This document shows positions 11,961 to 24,054 of a DNA stretch of 64,000 nt, piece by piece. Each line of letters opens with the position of its first letter. The first letter of the stretch is position 1. The notes beneath the pieces were generated by a model, which saw only the letters and a list, made by a program, of their open reading frames with translations, was not told the DNA's origin and ran no database searches. Both the position numbers and the translations under genes were made by a program. The stretch lies in assembly GCA_006503535.1 (NCBI GenBank), contig QYRS01000011.1, positions 1,178,001 to 1,242,000 of the forward strand, read 5' to 3'. This DNA comes from Arthrinium phaeospermum. Lineage: Eukaryota > Ascomycota > Sordariomycetes > Amphisphaeriales > Apiosporaceae.

Positions 11961-12309
11961 TAATACTCCTTACCCGCCCAACTCCTAAAATCCCCTGTCC
12001 CCTTTTGTTCTCTATTGCTAATTTCAACAAGCGGGATACGTACACACATCCGATCGGCGTTATAAACTGGACCACCATTAAGGGATATATCGCTACGGCT
12101 AACCCGACAAATATCCGGAAATATATTAAAAATCCGGGTACTATTAGCGATTTTCGAATTCTATTCTACTACGAAATTATATTCGTAAAAAATATAAAGA
12201 AATTTAAATAATTTATTACGATAAAACGTATTTTACCTAATTTACATTAAAAAATTACCGCGCTACGCGTAACTACAAGATATTATTTAGTTAAATAAAT
12301 AAGGATCCT

Positions 12310-12716
12310 AGTACTAATATAACCTATATATCCTATCCTAGCTATAATTCTAATCGAAATAAAAACACGTTTAAAAACGTAATAATTTTAAAAAACATCT
12401 AGTCGAAATATATAAAATAAATAAACCGGATATATAAAAATAGTTAATAAATATATACCCTTATTACCGGCGCCGAAACTTACCCGCTCGCCGAAAAAGT
12501 AGTCGATCTATTAAGAATCGAGCTATAGTTTCGTAACGAATATAAACGACGGGTATTTTTTTAAAAATAATAATATTTAAAAGAAATTCCGGCGGCATTT
12601 AAAAAAAATAATAAAAGAGAATAGTTATAAATAATTTATTAAACGTATATAGGAAAAGTATCTAAAAAGAGCGTATAATAAAAAAACGTAATAAATTTGA
12701 ATTATTATTAATTACA
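12310..12716 (+). pseudogene. Terminal ORF remnant of copy A
   Basis: A plus-strand Lys/Ile/Asn-rich frame aligns with a longer open frame at the right end of copy B. RIP stops interrupt it. The base composition makes its peptide unreliable for family recognition. It reaches the right border of the element, after which the unrelated pogo-type relic begins. Confidence 0.25.
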
Positions 12717-12726
12717 CAACTCTACG

Positions 12727-13455
12727 GGCTCAGATTAAAGGCCGCCTGACCAGAAAACAATATAATACGACTTTCCGAGCCCTACCTAACACCGATGAGA
12801 GTCGCATCAAGTCATGGGCCTTTAATCAAACAGCTCTAGGTGTCGCACTGATACGGTCTTTCGGATATTTACTCAACGCCTACTTATAACTAGAAGCGAC
12901 CACTCGGTCCAGCAACAGTGGTTTCCACCAGTGGGCGACGATCACTCAGGCCGGATGGAAAAGTGGCCCTTCGCAACCTTCCCCAAAGGCTGGACCAACA
13001 ACGAGCTGGCCCTCGTGTGGCTCAACAACATCTTTATCCCCCAAACAACCCCTAACGAGGAGGACCAGTGGCGACTCCTTGTCCTCGACGGCCACAAGTC
13101 ATACTGCACCGAAAAGCTTATAAACACCTGCCTAAAGGCTAAGATCTGGCTCTTATATCTGCCCCCTTATATATCGCACCTCCTTTAGCCTTTAGACCTT
13201 AGGGTACTCAGTATACTTAAAGAGAGGCTCTATTAACAGGTAACCCTCCACTGTATAGGGCTTAATAATAGAAGTATAAGTAAGAGGGAGTTTAAAAGGG
13301 TAGCCTTTCGGTCTAACGTTATTATAAATAAGTAGAAAGCGACTAGCATCTTTCCCCGTAACGTTAATAAGGCTATAAATAGCCGGAGCCGAAGAATAAA
13401 TAAATATAACTTAAAATTACCGGAAGAGCCAATAAAAAAGGTGGTAAAAGCTTAA
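12727..13455 (+). pseudogene. pogo/Fot1-type DDE transposase relic
   Basis: The 5' part encodes a peptide like the DNA-binding region of fungal pogo transposases (GRLTRKQYNTTFRAL). The catalytic part (open at 12931-13188) has FPKGWTNNELALVWL, LLVLDGHKSY with the second catalytic Asp, and LPPYISHLL followed by TAG exactly where the family has Gln (SHLLQPLD). Later, KATSIFPRN matches the family's C-terminal part, again with a TAG where Trp is expected. The first catalytic Asp region is missing: only about 200 bp separate the helix-turn-helix-like part from FPKGW, so this is an internally deleted, RIP-hit copy. Confidence 0.7.
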
Positions 13456-13803
13456 TTCGCACTAATATTAATATAAATATTAATTACTTTTTAATAATTA
13501 AAAAAATTAATTAAAATACTTAATAAAAAGGATTTAAAGTTTAATATAATAACGTACCGCGTATTATTTTAAAAAATTTAAAAAAAATTTAATACTTTAA
13601 TTAATTAAATCGATTATTTAAAATATAAAAAAACTTAATTAAAAATATATAATAAAAAAATAATAATAATTAAAAAGAAATAATAAAAATATAAATTAAA
13701 TTTAATTATTATTTAAAATTAAAAATTATAATAAAATAAATTTAATAATATATAAATTTTATATTTTATAAAAATATTACGTTATTTTTAAAAGCTATAT
13801 ATT

Positions 13804-15176
13804 TTTTTTTAAAATTATTTTAAAATTATTTTAAAATTATTTTAAAATTATTTTAAAATTATCTTAAAATTATTTTAAAATTATTTTAAAATCGTTTTAA
13901 AATTATTTTAAAATTATTTTAAAATTATTTTAAAATTATTTTAAAATTATTTTAAAATTATTTTAAAATTATTTTAAAATTATTTTAAAATTATTTTAAA
14001 ATTATTTAAAAAATATTTAAAAATATTTAAAAATTATTTTAAAATTATTTTAAAATTATTTTAAAATTATTTTAAAAATATTTAAAAACCTTCTTAAAAT
14101 TATTTTAAAATTATTTTAAAATTATTTTAAAATCATTTTAAAAGTATTTAAAAATTATTTTAAAATTATTTTAAAATTATTTTAAAATTATTTTAAAATT
14201 ATTTTAAAATTATTTAAAAATTATTTAAAAGTATTTAAAAATTATCTTAAAATTATTTTAAAATTATTTTAAAATTATTTTAAAATTATTTAAAAATTAT
14301 TTTAAAATTATTTTAAAATTATTTTAAAATTATTTTAAAATTATTTTAAAATTATTTTAAAATTATTTAAAAATTATTTAAAAATTATTTTAAAAGTATT
14401 TAAAAATTATCTTAAAATTATTTTAAAAATTATTTTAAAATTATTTTAAAAATATTTAAAAATTATTTTAAAATTATTTTAAAATTATTTTAAAAATATT
14501 TAAAAATTATTTTAAAAATTATTTTAAAATTATTTTAAAATATTTAAAAATTATTTTAAAAATTATTTTAAAATTATTTTAAAATTATTTTAAAATTATT
14601 TTAAAATTATTTTAAAATTATTTTAAAATTATTTTAAAATTATTTTAAAATTATTTTAAAATTATTTTAAAATTATTTTAAAATTATTTTAAAATTATTT
14701 TAAAATTATTTTAAAATTATTTTAAAATTATTTTAAAATTATTTTAAAATTATCTTAAAAATTATTTTAAAATTATCTTAAAAATATTTAAAAATTATTT
14801 TAAAAATATTTAAAAATTATTTTAAAAATATTTAAAAATTATTTTAAAAATATTTAAAAATTATTTAAAATTATTTTAAAATTATTTTAAAATTATTTTA
14901 AAATTATCTTAAAATTATTTTAAAAGTATTTAAAAATTATTTTAAAATTATTTTAAAAATATTTAAAAATTATTTTAAAATTATTTTAAAATTATTTAAA
15001 ATTATCTTAAAATTATTTTAAAATTATTTCTAAATTATTTTTAAATTTTTTTAAATTATTTTAAAATTATTTTAAAAATATTTAAAACTTATTTTAAAAT
15101 TATTTAAAACTTATTTTAAAATTATTTAAAAATTATTTTAAAATTATTTTAAAAATATTATAAAATATTATAAAAA
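13804..15176. repeat. AT minisatellite, 11-bp unit TTATTTTAAAA (first block)
   Basis: More than a hundred near-perfect head-to-tail copies of an 11-bp unit containing only A and T. Occasional variants have one C (TTATCTTAAAA) or have lost bases (TTATTTAAAA, ATATTTAAAA). The rare C positions suggest the ancestral unit held cytosines that were converted to T, as RIP would do in a tandem array. Confidence 0.9.
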
Positions 15177-15220
15177 TTTAATATTTATTTTATAATTATA
15201 TTTTATTATTTTTATTTTAT

Positions 15221-15621
15221 ATTTATTATATTATTTTATTTATTATATAATTATTTTATATTTATTATATAATTATTTTATATTTATTATATAATTACTT
15301 TATATTTATTATAATTACCTTATATTTATATATAGTTACTTTATATTTATTATATAATTATTTTATATTTATTATATAATTACTTTATATTTATTATATA
15401 ATTATTTTATATTTATTATATAATTATTTTATATTTATTATATAATTACTTTATATTTATTATATAATTACCCTATATTTATTATATAACTACCCTATAT
15501 TTATTATATAATTACTTTATATTTATTATATAACTACTTTATATTTATTATATAACTATTTTATATTTATTATATAATTACTTTATATTTATTATATAAC
15601 TATTTTATATTTATTATATAT
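15221..15621. repeat. AT minisatellite, 22-bp unit (middle block)
   Basis: About 18 tandem copies of ACTTTATATTTATTATATAATT, with variation of the first dinucleotide-trinucleotide (ACT, ATT, ACC, AAC). The unit differs in sequence from the flanking 11-bp array, but its length is exactly twice 11 bp. It is embedded within that array, with 11-bp units on both sides. Confidence 0.85.
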
Positions 15622-16222
15622 TTTTAAAATTTATTTTAAAATTATTTTAAAATTATCTTTAAATTATTTTAAAATTATTTTAAAATTATTTTAAAATTAT
15701 TATAAAATTATTTTAAAAATATTATAAAATTATTTTAAAATTATTTTAAAATTATCTTAAAATTTTAAAATTATTTTAAAATTATTTTAAAATTATCTTA
15801 AAATTATTTTAAAATTATTTTAAAATTATTTTAAAATTATTTTAAAATTATTTTAAAATTATTTTAAAAATATTATAAAATTATTTTAAAATTATTTTAA
15901 AATTATTTTAAAATTATTTTAAAATTATTTTAAAATTATTTTAAAATTATTTTAAAAAATATTTAAAAATATTTAAAAATTATCTTAAAATTATCTTAAA
16001 ATTATCTTAAAATTATTTTAAAATCATTTTAAAATTATTTAAAAAATATTTAAAAATTATTTTAAAATTATTTTAAAATTATTTTAAAATTATTTTAAAA
16101 TCATTTTAAAATTATTTAAAAAATATTTAAAAATTATCTTAAAATTATTTTAAAATTATTTTAAAATTATTTTAAAATTATTTTAAAATTATTTTAAAAT
16201 TATTTTAAAATTATCTTAAAAT
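15622..16222. repeat. AT minisatellite, 11-bp unit (second block)
   Basis: The same TTATTTTAAAA unit as the first block resumes after the 22-bp array and ends near 16222, where ordinary AT-rich sequence begins. This is consistent with the 22-bp array having arisen inside, or been inserted into, a once continuous 11-bp array. Confidence 0.9.
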
Positions 16223-16791
16223 ATAAAATCCTTTTATTTTTATTAATTAATTTTATTAAATTTATATTTTAAAAATCTTTTAATTAATTATTAAATAATA
16301 TATTTAATAAATTAATATTATATATAATTTATTAAATAACCGGCTAATTTTTTAAACTTTAATTTAATAAAGGATTATTAAAATTAAATAAAAAGTTAAG
16401 ATAATAACTTTTTATATTTATAGTTTCGAATTTATATTATATAAACTTAAGATACAATATTTAACGATTACTTATAAAAGAAATTATATACAATATATTA
16501 ATAATATTAAAATATTATTAATATAAATAATTAAAATATAAATTAATAACTAATTAATTTAAAAAATATTAAAAATAGCAGTTTATTATATATCGTAAAC
16601 CCTCACTTTCAAGCGTTGTAAGCGTTATTGAGAGAGATGGCTGGAAAATGGTGATATTACTAAACTGTCGAGGAATAGCTGTTTTGCTACCTAAAAAAGC
16701 GGCCCTTAAGACACCGGCCCAATGCACTAATTAAGCGCCATACCTAACCAGAAGCACTAAACTTACCCCTAAGACGTGGTATACCGGGAAT

Positions 16792-16938
16792 GCTGAAGCA
16801 TTAATAGAACGGCTTATATAGGTTGCTAAGCGTGTATGGGATGAGCTGGGAGAGTCCCTAGTCAATAAGGTCATAGACAGCATGCGGCGCCGGCTACGCG
16901 CGGTAATACGGTCGCATGGCTGGTATACTAAGTACTAA
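16792..16938 (+). pseudogene. Tc1/mariner transposase C-terminal relic
   Basis: A frame ending in TAA at 16936-16938 encodes the family's C-terminal signature: WDELGESLVNKVIDSM, then RRRLRAVIRSHGWYTKY. One in-frame TAG interrupts the preceding helix. The upstream catalytic domain is not recognisable in the 150 bp before it, so only the C-terminus survives, beside the left border of copy B. Confidence 0.65.
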
Positions 16939-17274
16939 ATACATCACTAGAGAGCTCTTTAAACGCGATTTGCGTTATTTTTATTCACCGGCTGTAACAA
17001 CAACCAGAAGTTTATCACGATAAGGGACGTCCAGTAGGTGAAGGGGGAGATGTAAGGGCCGGTAGGGCTAGTTATAGCAGTCGCATTAGGTTTAACGGCG
17101 CTAGGAGCAATAGAAATTAAATCTGACGCCGACTCTAAGGCCTAGAGCTCAATTGAGGTGGAAATCGCGTAGAATAGATTTGCTTAAAATAGCGATTTTA
17201 ATCAGTGGCTCTAGCTGCAATTTTAGTTGTGATTCTAGCTACAATTCTACTCTATCTCAACCCCATCTTAACTG
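16939..17274. other. GC-richer spacer left of copy B
   Basis: This stretch is less AT-rich than its surroundings. A plus frame reads through a hydrophobic stretch (GLVIAVALGLTALGA near 17060-17110) but has stops and no recognisable family. It may be the 3' flank of the Tc1/mariner copy or older intergenic sequence. Confidence 0.3.
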
Positions 17275-17469
17275 CTAGCAATAACTATTAACATTCCTTA
17301 ATAGCGACTTTATTAAATCCCGCCGCTCGCGCAAATAAACTAACTTTAAAGTTTCTTAAAATCATTAAAAAGGTATAAAATATTTTTTTTATTTATAAAA
17401 TTAACCGTTACTTTTTTTTTCGTATAGTTTTTAGCTTATTATTTATATTTTATTCCTTAGATTAATTAT

Positions 17470-18165
17470 TAGGTTATTATCGAACGTTTAAATTTCCGCA
17501 ACGTCGAAATCGCTAAAGTTTACTACGCGAAGCTGCTTAAAATATATAACTTTAATATTTTTTTAACGGCTTATATTATAAATTAAATCGAGATTGCCGC
17601 TATTACCCTATTTAAAGTTACAATAAGCCTATTCTATCGTTACTTATTTCATTTTATATCGTAATTAATATTCTTATTATAAATCAATTAATAAAACATA
17701 ATAGCTCGGTTCGTAATCTTAATTATCAACGAAACCAAAGCTATATATTTTTATTTAATTTAATTTAAGAAATCGTACGGCTCCCGCCGTTTATTAAAAT
17801 CTAACCCCCTCGAAATTATTAACTTTACCGACGAATCGTCAAATCCCGAAGGCGGTGCCACTGTCCGACAAAACTCTCCGGGCCCTCTTAAAAGCTTCGA
17901 TATCACTACTCTGGCTATAAAGCGCGAGCATAACTCCGATGGCGTTTCCCCTGCTCAACTCTCCGCTAACATTTCTATGCAGCAGCGACGATCCTCACAT
18001 TACTACGTCCTGTGCCAGGAGTCACTCGAAAAGCTAATGGAAGCATCCCGAGAGATGGCACCTGGTGGATCTGTTAGTGTTGGGTTGAACAAGTGCCGCC
18101 TGTGCGGTCTCTTACACCTTGCCAATATTCTTCACAGCTGTCCCCTTCACATCGACGAGGCCTAG
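17470..18165 (+). pseudogene. First ORF of copy B, conserved start and copy-specific end
   Basis: This is the counterpart of the ORF at 3245-3843. The shared 5' part is RIP-damaged. From about 17880 the frame is open and of normal GC to TAG at 18163-18165. It includes a short Cys-containing stretch (KCRLCGLLHLANILHSC), which might bind metal. That tail has no counterpart in copy A. I do not recognise the family. Confidence 0.4.
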
Positions 18166-18869
18166 ATAGCACCTAGTTCTCCGATTCTCTGTATTTAGAC
18201 TTTTGCTTCCCAGGATAGGGTTGCCCGGCATAAGGTAACGGGCATAGTTGAATTAGCTTAGAATTAATCTCGAAAGTTTCTAAATATTTAATATTTCGGC
18301 TAAGTGATATTTAATAATTTTATAATATAATATCCGTAATGCGGCTGTATTAAAAATAAATAGTAATACTTTAAATAAAAGTGTTAGTAATATCTGATTG
18401 CACGAACCCTACGGGTTTTACTTAAGGTACATTCGAGAATTCGATTCTTTTAAGTTCGCAACTTATACATCTAAACCTCTCCTTTTATTATACCTAATAT
18501 GAAGGCGTTGTGCCTTGTCAACTTATGGACGCCCTAGACTATAAATTAAATTCCATTACTAGTTCTGGGTTAATTATTTCTTTTTTAATTATAATACCTA
18601 TTATCCTCGGGTTCACTTTTCTTATTAATATAATTTAAGTTTCTAGCATTATATTTTAAAAATAAGATTTTTTTTACGCTCGTTTTAATATTTTTAACCT
18701 CGCCGTCGCTTTTTATACCCCCTAAGCTTCCTCGTTATTATAGCGGGCATCGATAAATTAAGCGTCGACGTAAGTGGCCATTTTTGACCCTTCTACGCTT
18801 CTTAGTTTTTAATATATCCTTTAGTACTTATAGATTATATTTAAGTTCGCCTTAGCCTAGGACCGCCCA

Positions 18870-19555
18870 GTCGAACTTATTTTATGCTTTTTTAAGAAGA
18901 TATATAAAGATGAAGCTTATTAACATATATGCGGCCCGTATGACTACTATATCCACCATCGACTTCTTCGGTAGACCGGCGAACTTGAGTTCCAAGGCAG
19001 ACTGGACATGATGCCTCAAACCCTGAAGCAGGTCTGCACGAAATGGCGTAATATCTTTAAAGCAACGCCAGTAGTCATGTATTAGAACAACGATTTCTAC
19101 TTTAAGGATCACTGGGCATTTTATTATTATATGCACCTTGTTCCTTCATACCACGTTGCGCTGTTCGATCGAGTTCTCCTTAGACATTCGTTTAAGGGTC
19201 TCCAGCAGAAACGTCCTCTTGATCAGCAGTTACGACAAGTCATAAGTTCTTTAACATCACTTCACAAAGACTCCAAGATTACTATCCTCATCCCGGAGCC
19301 GACCGATCAGGACATCGACAACTATTTAAGCGCGTATAGAGAAATAATGGGTTCCTTTGTCCCATGTTTAGAGGCCGTCACTCTTGGGGAGGAGTCAGTT
19401 TGGAATATCCCGCAACTTGAATTCGCTATACACACGGGACCTGGTACCTTCGAAGTTCTGGATAACGAATCCATTAACGATCTTATTATGGACATCCCAA
19501 TACTTAACGACTTTTTCATTATTTATTAATTTCGTATTCTTATAAGCGAATACGG
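18870..19555. other. Copy-specific island in B, with a 132-codon open frame
   Basis: This occupies exactly the position of the 4545-5255 island but shares no visible DNA similarity with it. Normal GC suggests it escaped RIP. The plus strand has an open frame at 19131-19529 whose product looks protein-like (motifs ITILIPEPTDQDIDNYL and EFAIHTGPGTFEVLDN). The minus strand has an 84-codon frame at 18882-19136. Neither resembles a family I know. The plus frame may be a 3' exon of a passenger gene. Confidence 0.35.
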
Positions 19556-20999
19556 CGATCGCCGTACCGTCATATTTGAAAGATAATAGTAGCAGCGGGT
19601 TTAATAACGAAAAGAGCGATGGATCGAATAGGCCAGCCACGGCTACCCCGTATCGTCGCCGGATGCTACGGCTGGTACCGAATCGAGCGGCCCGGCCGTG
19701 CCCCCCGGCCGTAACCCCGGCTATTAATACCCGGCACCTTTTTTACGGCTAGATACAATAATTTAATTAAAATTATTACGTTAATAAATCCCTCCTCTTA
19801 CCCCCCGGCCGATACTTACCTATACAATAAATTCTACGTTCTTGTAATATTAATTTAATTTTTAAATTTAAGTTTTTACGCGGTAATAATATCCCGGCGA
19901 TTTATTATAACTATTAATTTTTAAGGTTTTACAAGTACCCTTTTTAATAGCGTTTCGAAGTTATAGGATTTTACGAGGCACTAAGTATACGTTTTTATTA
20001 CGGTTTATTATTTTCATTTTAAGCGAGATAGACGGAGTATTATTTTGTTTACCTGATTTAATAGCTACACAGGTAGTTCTTCACAGCTATAGGATCCATT
20101 TAAGCGTCATCTTATAGGTTGGTCTTATTTCACTAGTCGACCTTGTTTCAAATTCGTAATAGGAAATTTAGAAACCGTTATTATTGATTGCTTTTTTACT
20201 TACTACTATTATCCTTAATTGTTTAGTTTCAACGGGTACTGCTAACGTGCCTTTACTTGTAGGCCTACTCTCCACTTTTCATACCTGCCTCCTCTTTACT
20301 GCAATACCAAATCGGTCTTCTCTAAAGCAGTTTCGAATAATAACCTCGAATTTATTTCTATCCACCACTTTTACTACATAGAATTAATAATTTTATTTTT
20401 TTATTAATAATTTAAAGTTATATTTCTTTTTTGGCGTACGTATTATTAATTTTGTGTTAATTATATATTTATTGCTACTTTGATTTTTCCCTCCTGCTTA
20501 TTATTAACGATACCTCTATTAGCCTGGGCTAGGCCTGCCAGGTCGTTATCCGTAATCTTATTTCTTAAGATATATACCCGTGTTATTATAAAAAAAGTTA
20601 AATAAAATAATTTTCGAAAAAAACGTATTCGATATTCTTCACCTTTAGCCGATAAATTATCCGCTAACGGCTTAAATTATTTATAATTATAAAGCCCGGG
20701 TTAAAAAATATATTAAATAATAAAACAATCGTAGTAATAAAAATTTATTATATAAGTATAATAATATAATCAAGGCTTACAATTTCTTTTTAAACGGCGA
20801 CGGCGATTTTATTAATTTTAAAAATTAAAAATATATTATTAATAAATATATTAAGAAAAATAAAGTAATATATTAAGGTATATTATAAAACCCGATTAAT
20901 AATTTCGACGGTAACTTCCCCGTCGTATTTTCTAAATAATAAGTCGCTAGGAATAAACGTCGAAGCAAACTAAAACGTCGATCGATCACTTTTCTACGT

Positions 21000-21930
21000 G
21001 GTATATATTTTTTACCGCTTATTTATTATTTCTATATTAATAATATTTATTATTATAATTTTAAGTAATTAGGTTTAAATAAAGTAGTTATTACAGAACT
21101 TTAATATTTATATTTTTTTAACCCGTCGTCAACTCGATATTTTTTAGCCAGAAAATATTAAACTTATAATTCCGGAATTAAAGATATAACGTTCGTACGC
21201 CAAATCGGGCGGTAATTTATCGGGTTTACGGTTAGCTTTTATTATTTTAATAGCTTAGTAAAGTTAGGCCTTTACAACTAATTTATTCTTAACAGCTCCC
21301 GGTTTTTAATAAAATCCTATCGATTTTACATTATTAAAGGAACTCGCTATTAATTAAAATATTTATAATATATTACCGTTTTCGGCGCCCCGTTTACCCA
21401 GTAACGGATTACGAGTTATAATTTTTTTAATTAATCAATACTTAACCGTTTCATTTTTAATTAATTTAACGAATTTTTTACCCGTTCCGTGGGCTTATTA
21501 CCAGACGTTAGCGTTTTAATTAGGTATATTAAGAATTTGGATATTAATCCTATCATTTGCCAATGCCAGGCCGTCGTTACTTAGATCGGGCCCGGTGAGG
21601 CTGTCATGTTCGGGGCCCTTTACGTAAACTACAATAAGAAGGCCCTAGATAACGAGTATATTATCTGTCCCATCTGGGATAAGAACGACGAGTACGCAGA
21701 CATCTATCGCGAGGAGGTTACATTGTATCGATCGTGGTATAATTATATCGATTCTTAGTTAAAGGAAGGTATCCAGTAGGTTACTCGACACGCCTACCCT
21801 GCCACAGGAAATATTATAACTATCCATAATACCCGTAAATACATCCGTCGGATCGTAGAAGAAGAGATGAACGAGTTTAACCCCCTTATTTAAAGAAAGA
21901 AAGCTACCCGATGGATTTGTAGTTTCGTTT
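21000..21930 (+). pseudogene. Unrecognised ORF of copy B, partner of 6730-7660
   Basis: The same frame and motifs as the ORF in copy A (SVGLLPDVSVL, EVTLYRSWYNYIDS), with RIP stops. Its central segment (about 21540-21740) keeps normal GC and differs in sequence from A while retaining the same length and flanking motifs. This suggests two alleles of one protein that had diverged before RIP struck. Family unknown. Confidence 0.45.
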
Positions 21931-22329
21931 AATAGTTTCTTATATTTAGTTTTTAATATTTTATACCGGAATCGAAATTTAAAAGAGGCCTGGCATGGAG
22001 TTTTACGAGGATAAGGATTATCCCTTTTTTATCGTAACACCGGTAAAGAGTACCGTCCTATAATATATTCGTGGTCCCGTTTATTCGTATTTAAGTTTAA
22101 GCTTTTACCCTATAGAATTAAATTAAAAAGTAATTAAAAAGGAAATATTTAATTATATTACTATAATTTCGCAATATATTCAATTAAGATAAATTATTAA
22201 TAGTTTTTTTTTATATTATTAATATATATATAAAATTATTTAATATATATATAAATCTCTATAGTTTTTATTTTTTAGTATTTTGTTATATCCGCCGCCC
22301 CCGCGTCTGTCAAGCAAATAGCATAACTA

Positions 22330-22900
22330 ACCGGCTGCTAGTCCCCCTTTCTTACTCGCCTGACTTACCGCTCCACTGGTCCGCGAAGCTTGCCACGACG
22401 CCGTCGCCGGTAACCGAGCAACTACTGCAGATGTTATAGTTTAAGGTCGTCTTTTAAGAGAGCTCCTTATACTACTGGAACACCTCGCCCAGGATATCGT
22501 ACAGAACCTGGTTATTAAGCGTTTCCTAAAGATTTATTTAAAAGCTTTTTTTAAAGGAGGTCCACCGTCTTTCTTCGCTATCGACGTATTTAACGTAGGT
22601 GAAATCTTTTAATTTAGCGATATTATCGTAATCGACTTTTTCCATTACCTCTCGTTCTTTACTTATTATTTATAAAAATAAGTTAAGTAAGACCGCCAAC
22701 TTATCATCCTTTTAAACATATTATTCGTTTCCGTAAATATTAACCGCATCTAGCTTATCCGCGACTTTCGCGGCCTAGTCCTTAATAGCTTTCTTATTAG
22801 CCGTACCGTCGCCTCGATATAATCTCGGCAAAGTTAAAACGCCGTAATCGATATAAAAATATCTAATTATATTTATAATAAAAGCGGTATATTAAATACT
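22330..22900 (-). pseudogene. Minus-strand gene of copy B with a Cys pair, RIP-damaged
   Basis: Partner of the gene at 8110-8680 in copy A. The minus strand shows ETLNNQVLYDILGEVF, then NICSSCSVTGDGVVASF, broken by TAG/TAA. Conservation of the reading frame and the Cys pair between two independently RIP-mutated copies is the evidence that it was protein-coding. No function assigned. Confidence 0.4.
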
Positions 22901-24054
22901 TATTTTTTCGACGGTTTCTTATTAACGGCTTACCTTACGTATTAATTAGTACAACCTTATAATTTATAATTTATAATTTATAACCTATAACTTATAACCT
23001 ATAACCTATAACTCTACCCGTCTATACGCGGTAGAATTTATTAATAACTCGGTGCCATTTATTAGCCTATTTTTAATACTATACTCTACAGTATAGTCTC
23101 CGAATTTATATTATTTTCTAAATATAAAGAATTTAGCAGGCGATCGATATACTTTTTTTCGTACAGATTATAAATATCGGGCATTATTATATTAAAAAGA
23201 TGCTTTTTATAATTTTAAAAAGATACGAAAGTTAAGCAAAACGGTTTTATAATGTAATAAGTAAAGAAGGAGTTAACGGGTATATTTTAAGTTTTAAAAA
23301 TATTATTAATTAATTAATATTTTCTAAATAAGGACCGTCGCCTATTCTATTTACTATTATAAGCGAATAAGGAAAATAAATAAACGCTAAATAATTTTTT
23401 TAAATAGCTGTCAACGATTTAAACTAACTAATATAAAATTAATTTAGTTAATAACGGCTAAGTTAAGTAGTTTCTCGCCTTAGGAAAAGTGGGTAAGCGG
23501 TAGTTTAAGCTTCTTTCATTTAGTATAAGTAGCTCCTTTTTCCCTTTCCGGACGCTCCTTCCTTACTTAATATACGTTAAAAATATCCAACTGATTTTAA
23601 ACAGCTAACTCATACCGGTTATCCTATACTCCCCGCTACCATTAAATCCCCTCCTTTCCAATTAAAAAGTTCCTTCTAAATTAAGTACTTCGCCGGCGCT
23701 TCCAGTTTTTATTAATCTCTTCATTATTTATCCTAATACCTAGCTATTATTATATCCTAAATCCTAAATACGTATTTAATTAATTTACTATCCCGGAATT
23801 TTAACCGTTTATTAAAAAATATTACCTAATTATATAGTTATTATTATTTTTATTTCTTAATTATTTATTTAACCGGCTTATATATTTATTATTTTATTCG
23901 AATATTATACTTTTAAATTTTTTTTATATAATATTTAACTAACAAAATAATACTTTTTTTCGTAGCTTAAAATAATATTCGTATTCGGTATACCCCGATT
24001 ATATTTTATTATAAATAATAATTACTTATTCGACAACGACGAAATAAAAAGGCT

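Larger units (their letters stand above)
3039..12716 (+). mobile_element. RIP-degraded tyrosine-recombinase element, copy A
   Basis: About 9.68 kb that recurs in the same order and orientation as copy B (offset about 14,236 bp at the left end). Alignable landmarks include the left end (ATTAACATTCC), a run near 4515, another near 5262, one near 6245, the ORF around 7.2 kb, a minus-strand gene near 8.1-8.7 kb, the recombinase at 9.8-11.3 kb, an acidic ORF near 11.7 kb and the right end near 12.7 kb. I see no terminal inverted or long terminal repeats. The sequence is very AT-rich with many TAG/TAA in frames shared between copies, which is a RIP signature. A recombinase without visible terminal repeats fits Crypton- or Starship-like elements. 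The multi-ORF cargo is more like the latter, but the recombinase lies near the right end and reads outward, which is not usual for Starships. Confidence 0.7.

Noticed and set aside
13804..16222. AT-rich array as a centromere
   Set aside because: A 2.4 kb AT satellite inside a 24 kb RIP block could be pericentromeric, but nothing in the sequence identifies a centromere. Only CENP-A data would.
13804..16222. Tandem array as a CRISPR array
   Set aside because: The units are contiguous without unique spacers, and the organism is a fungus.
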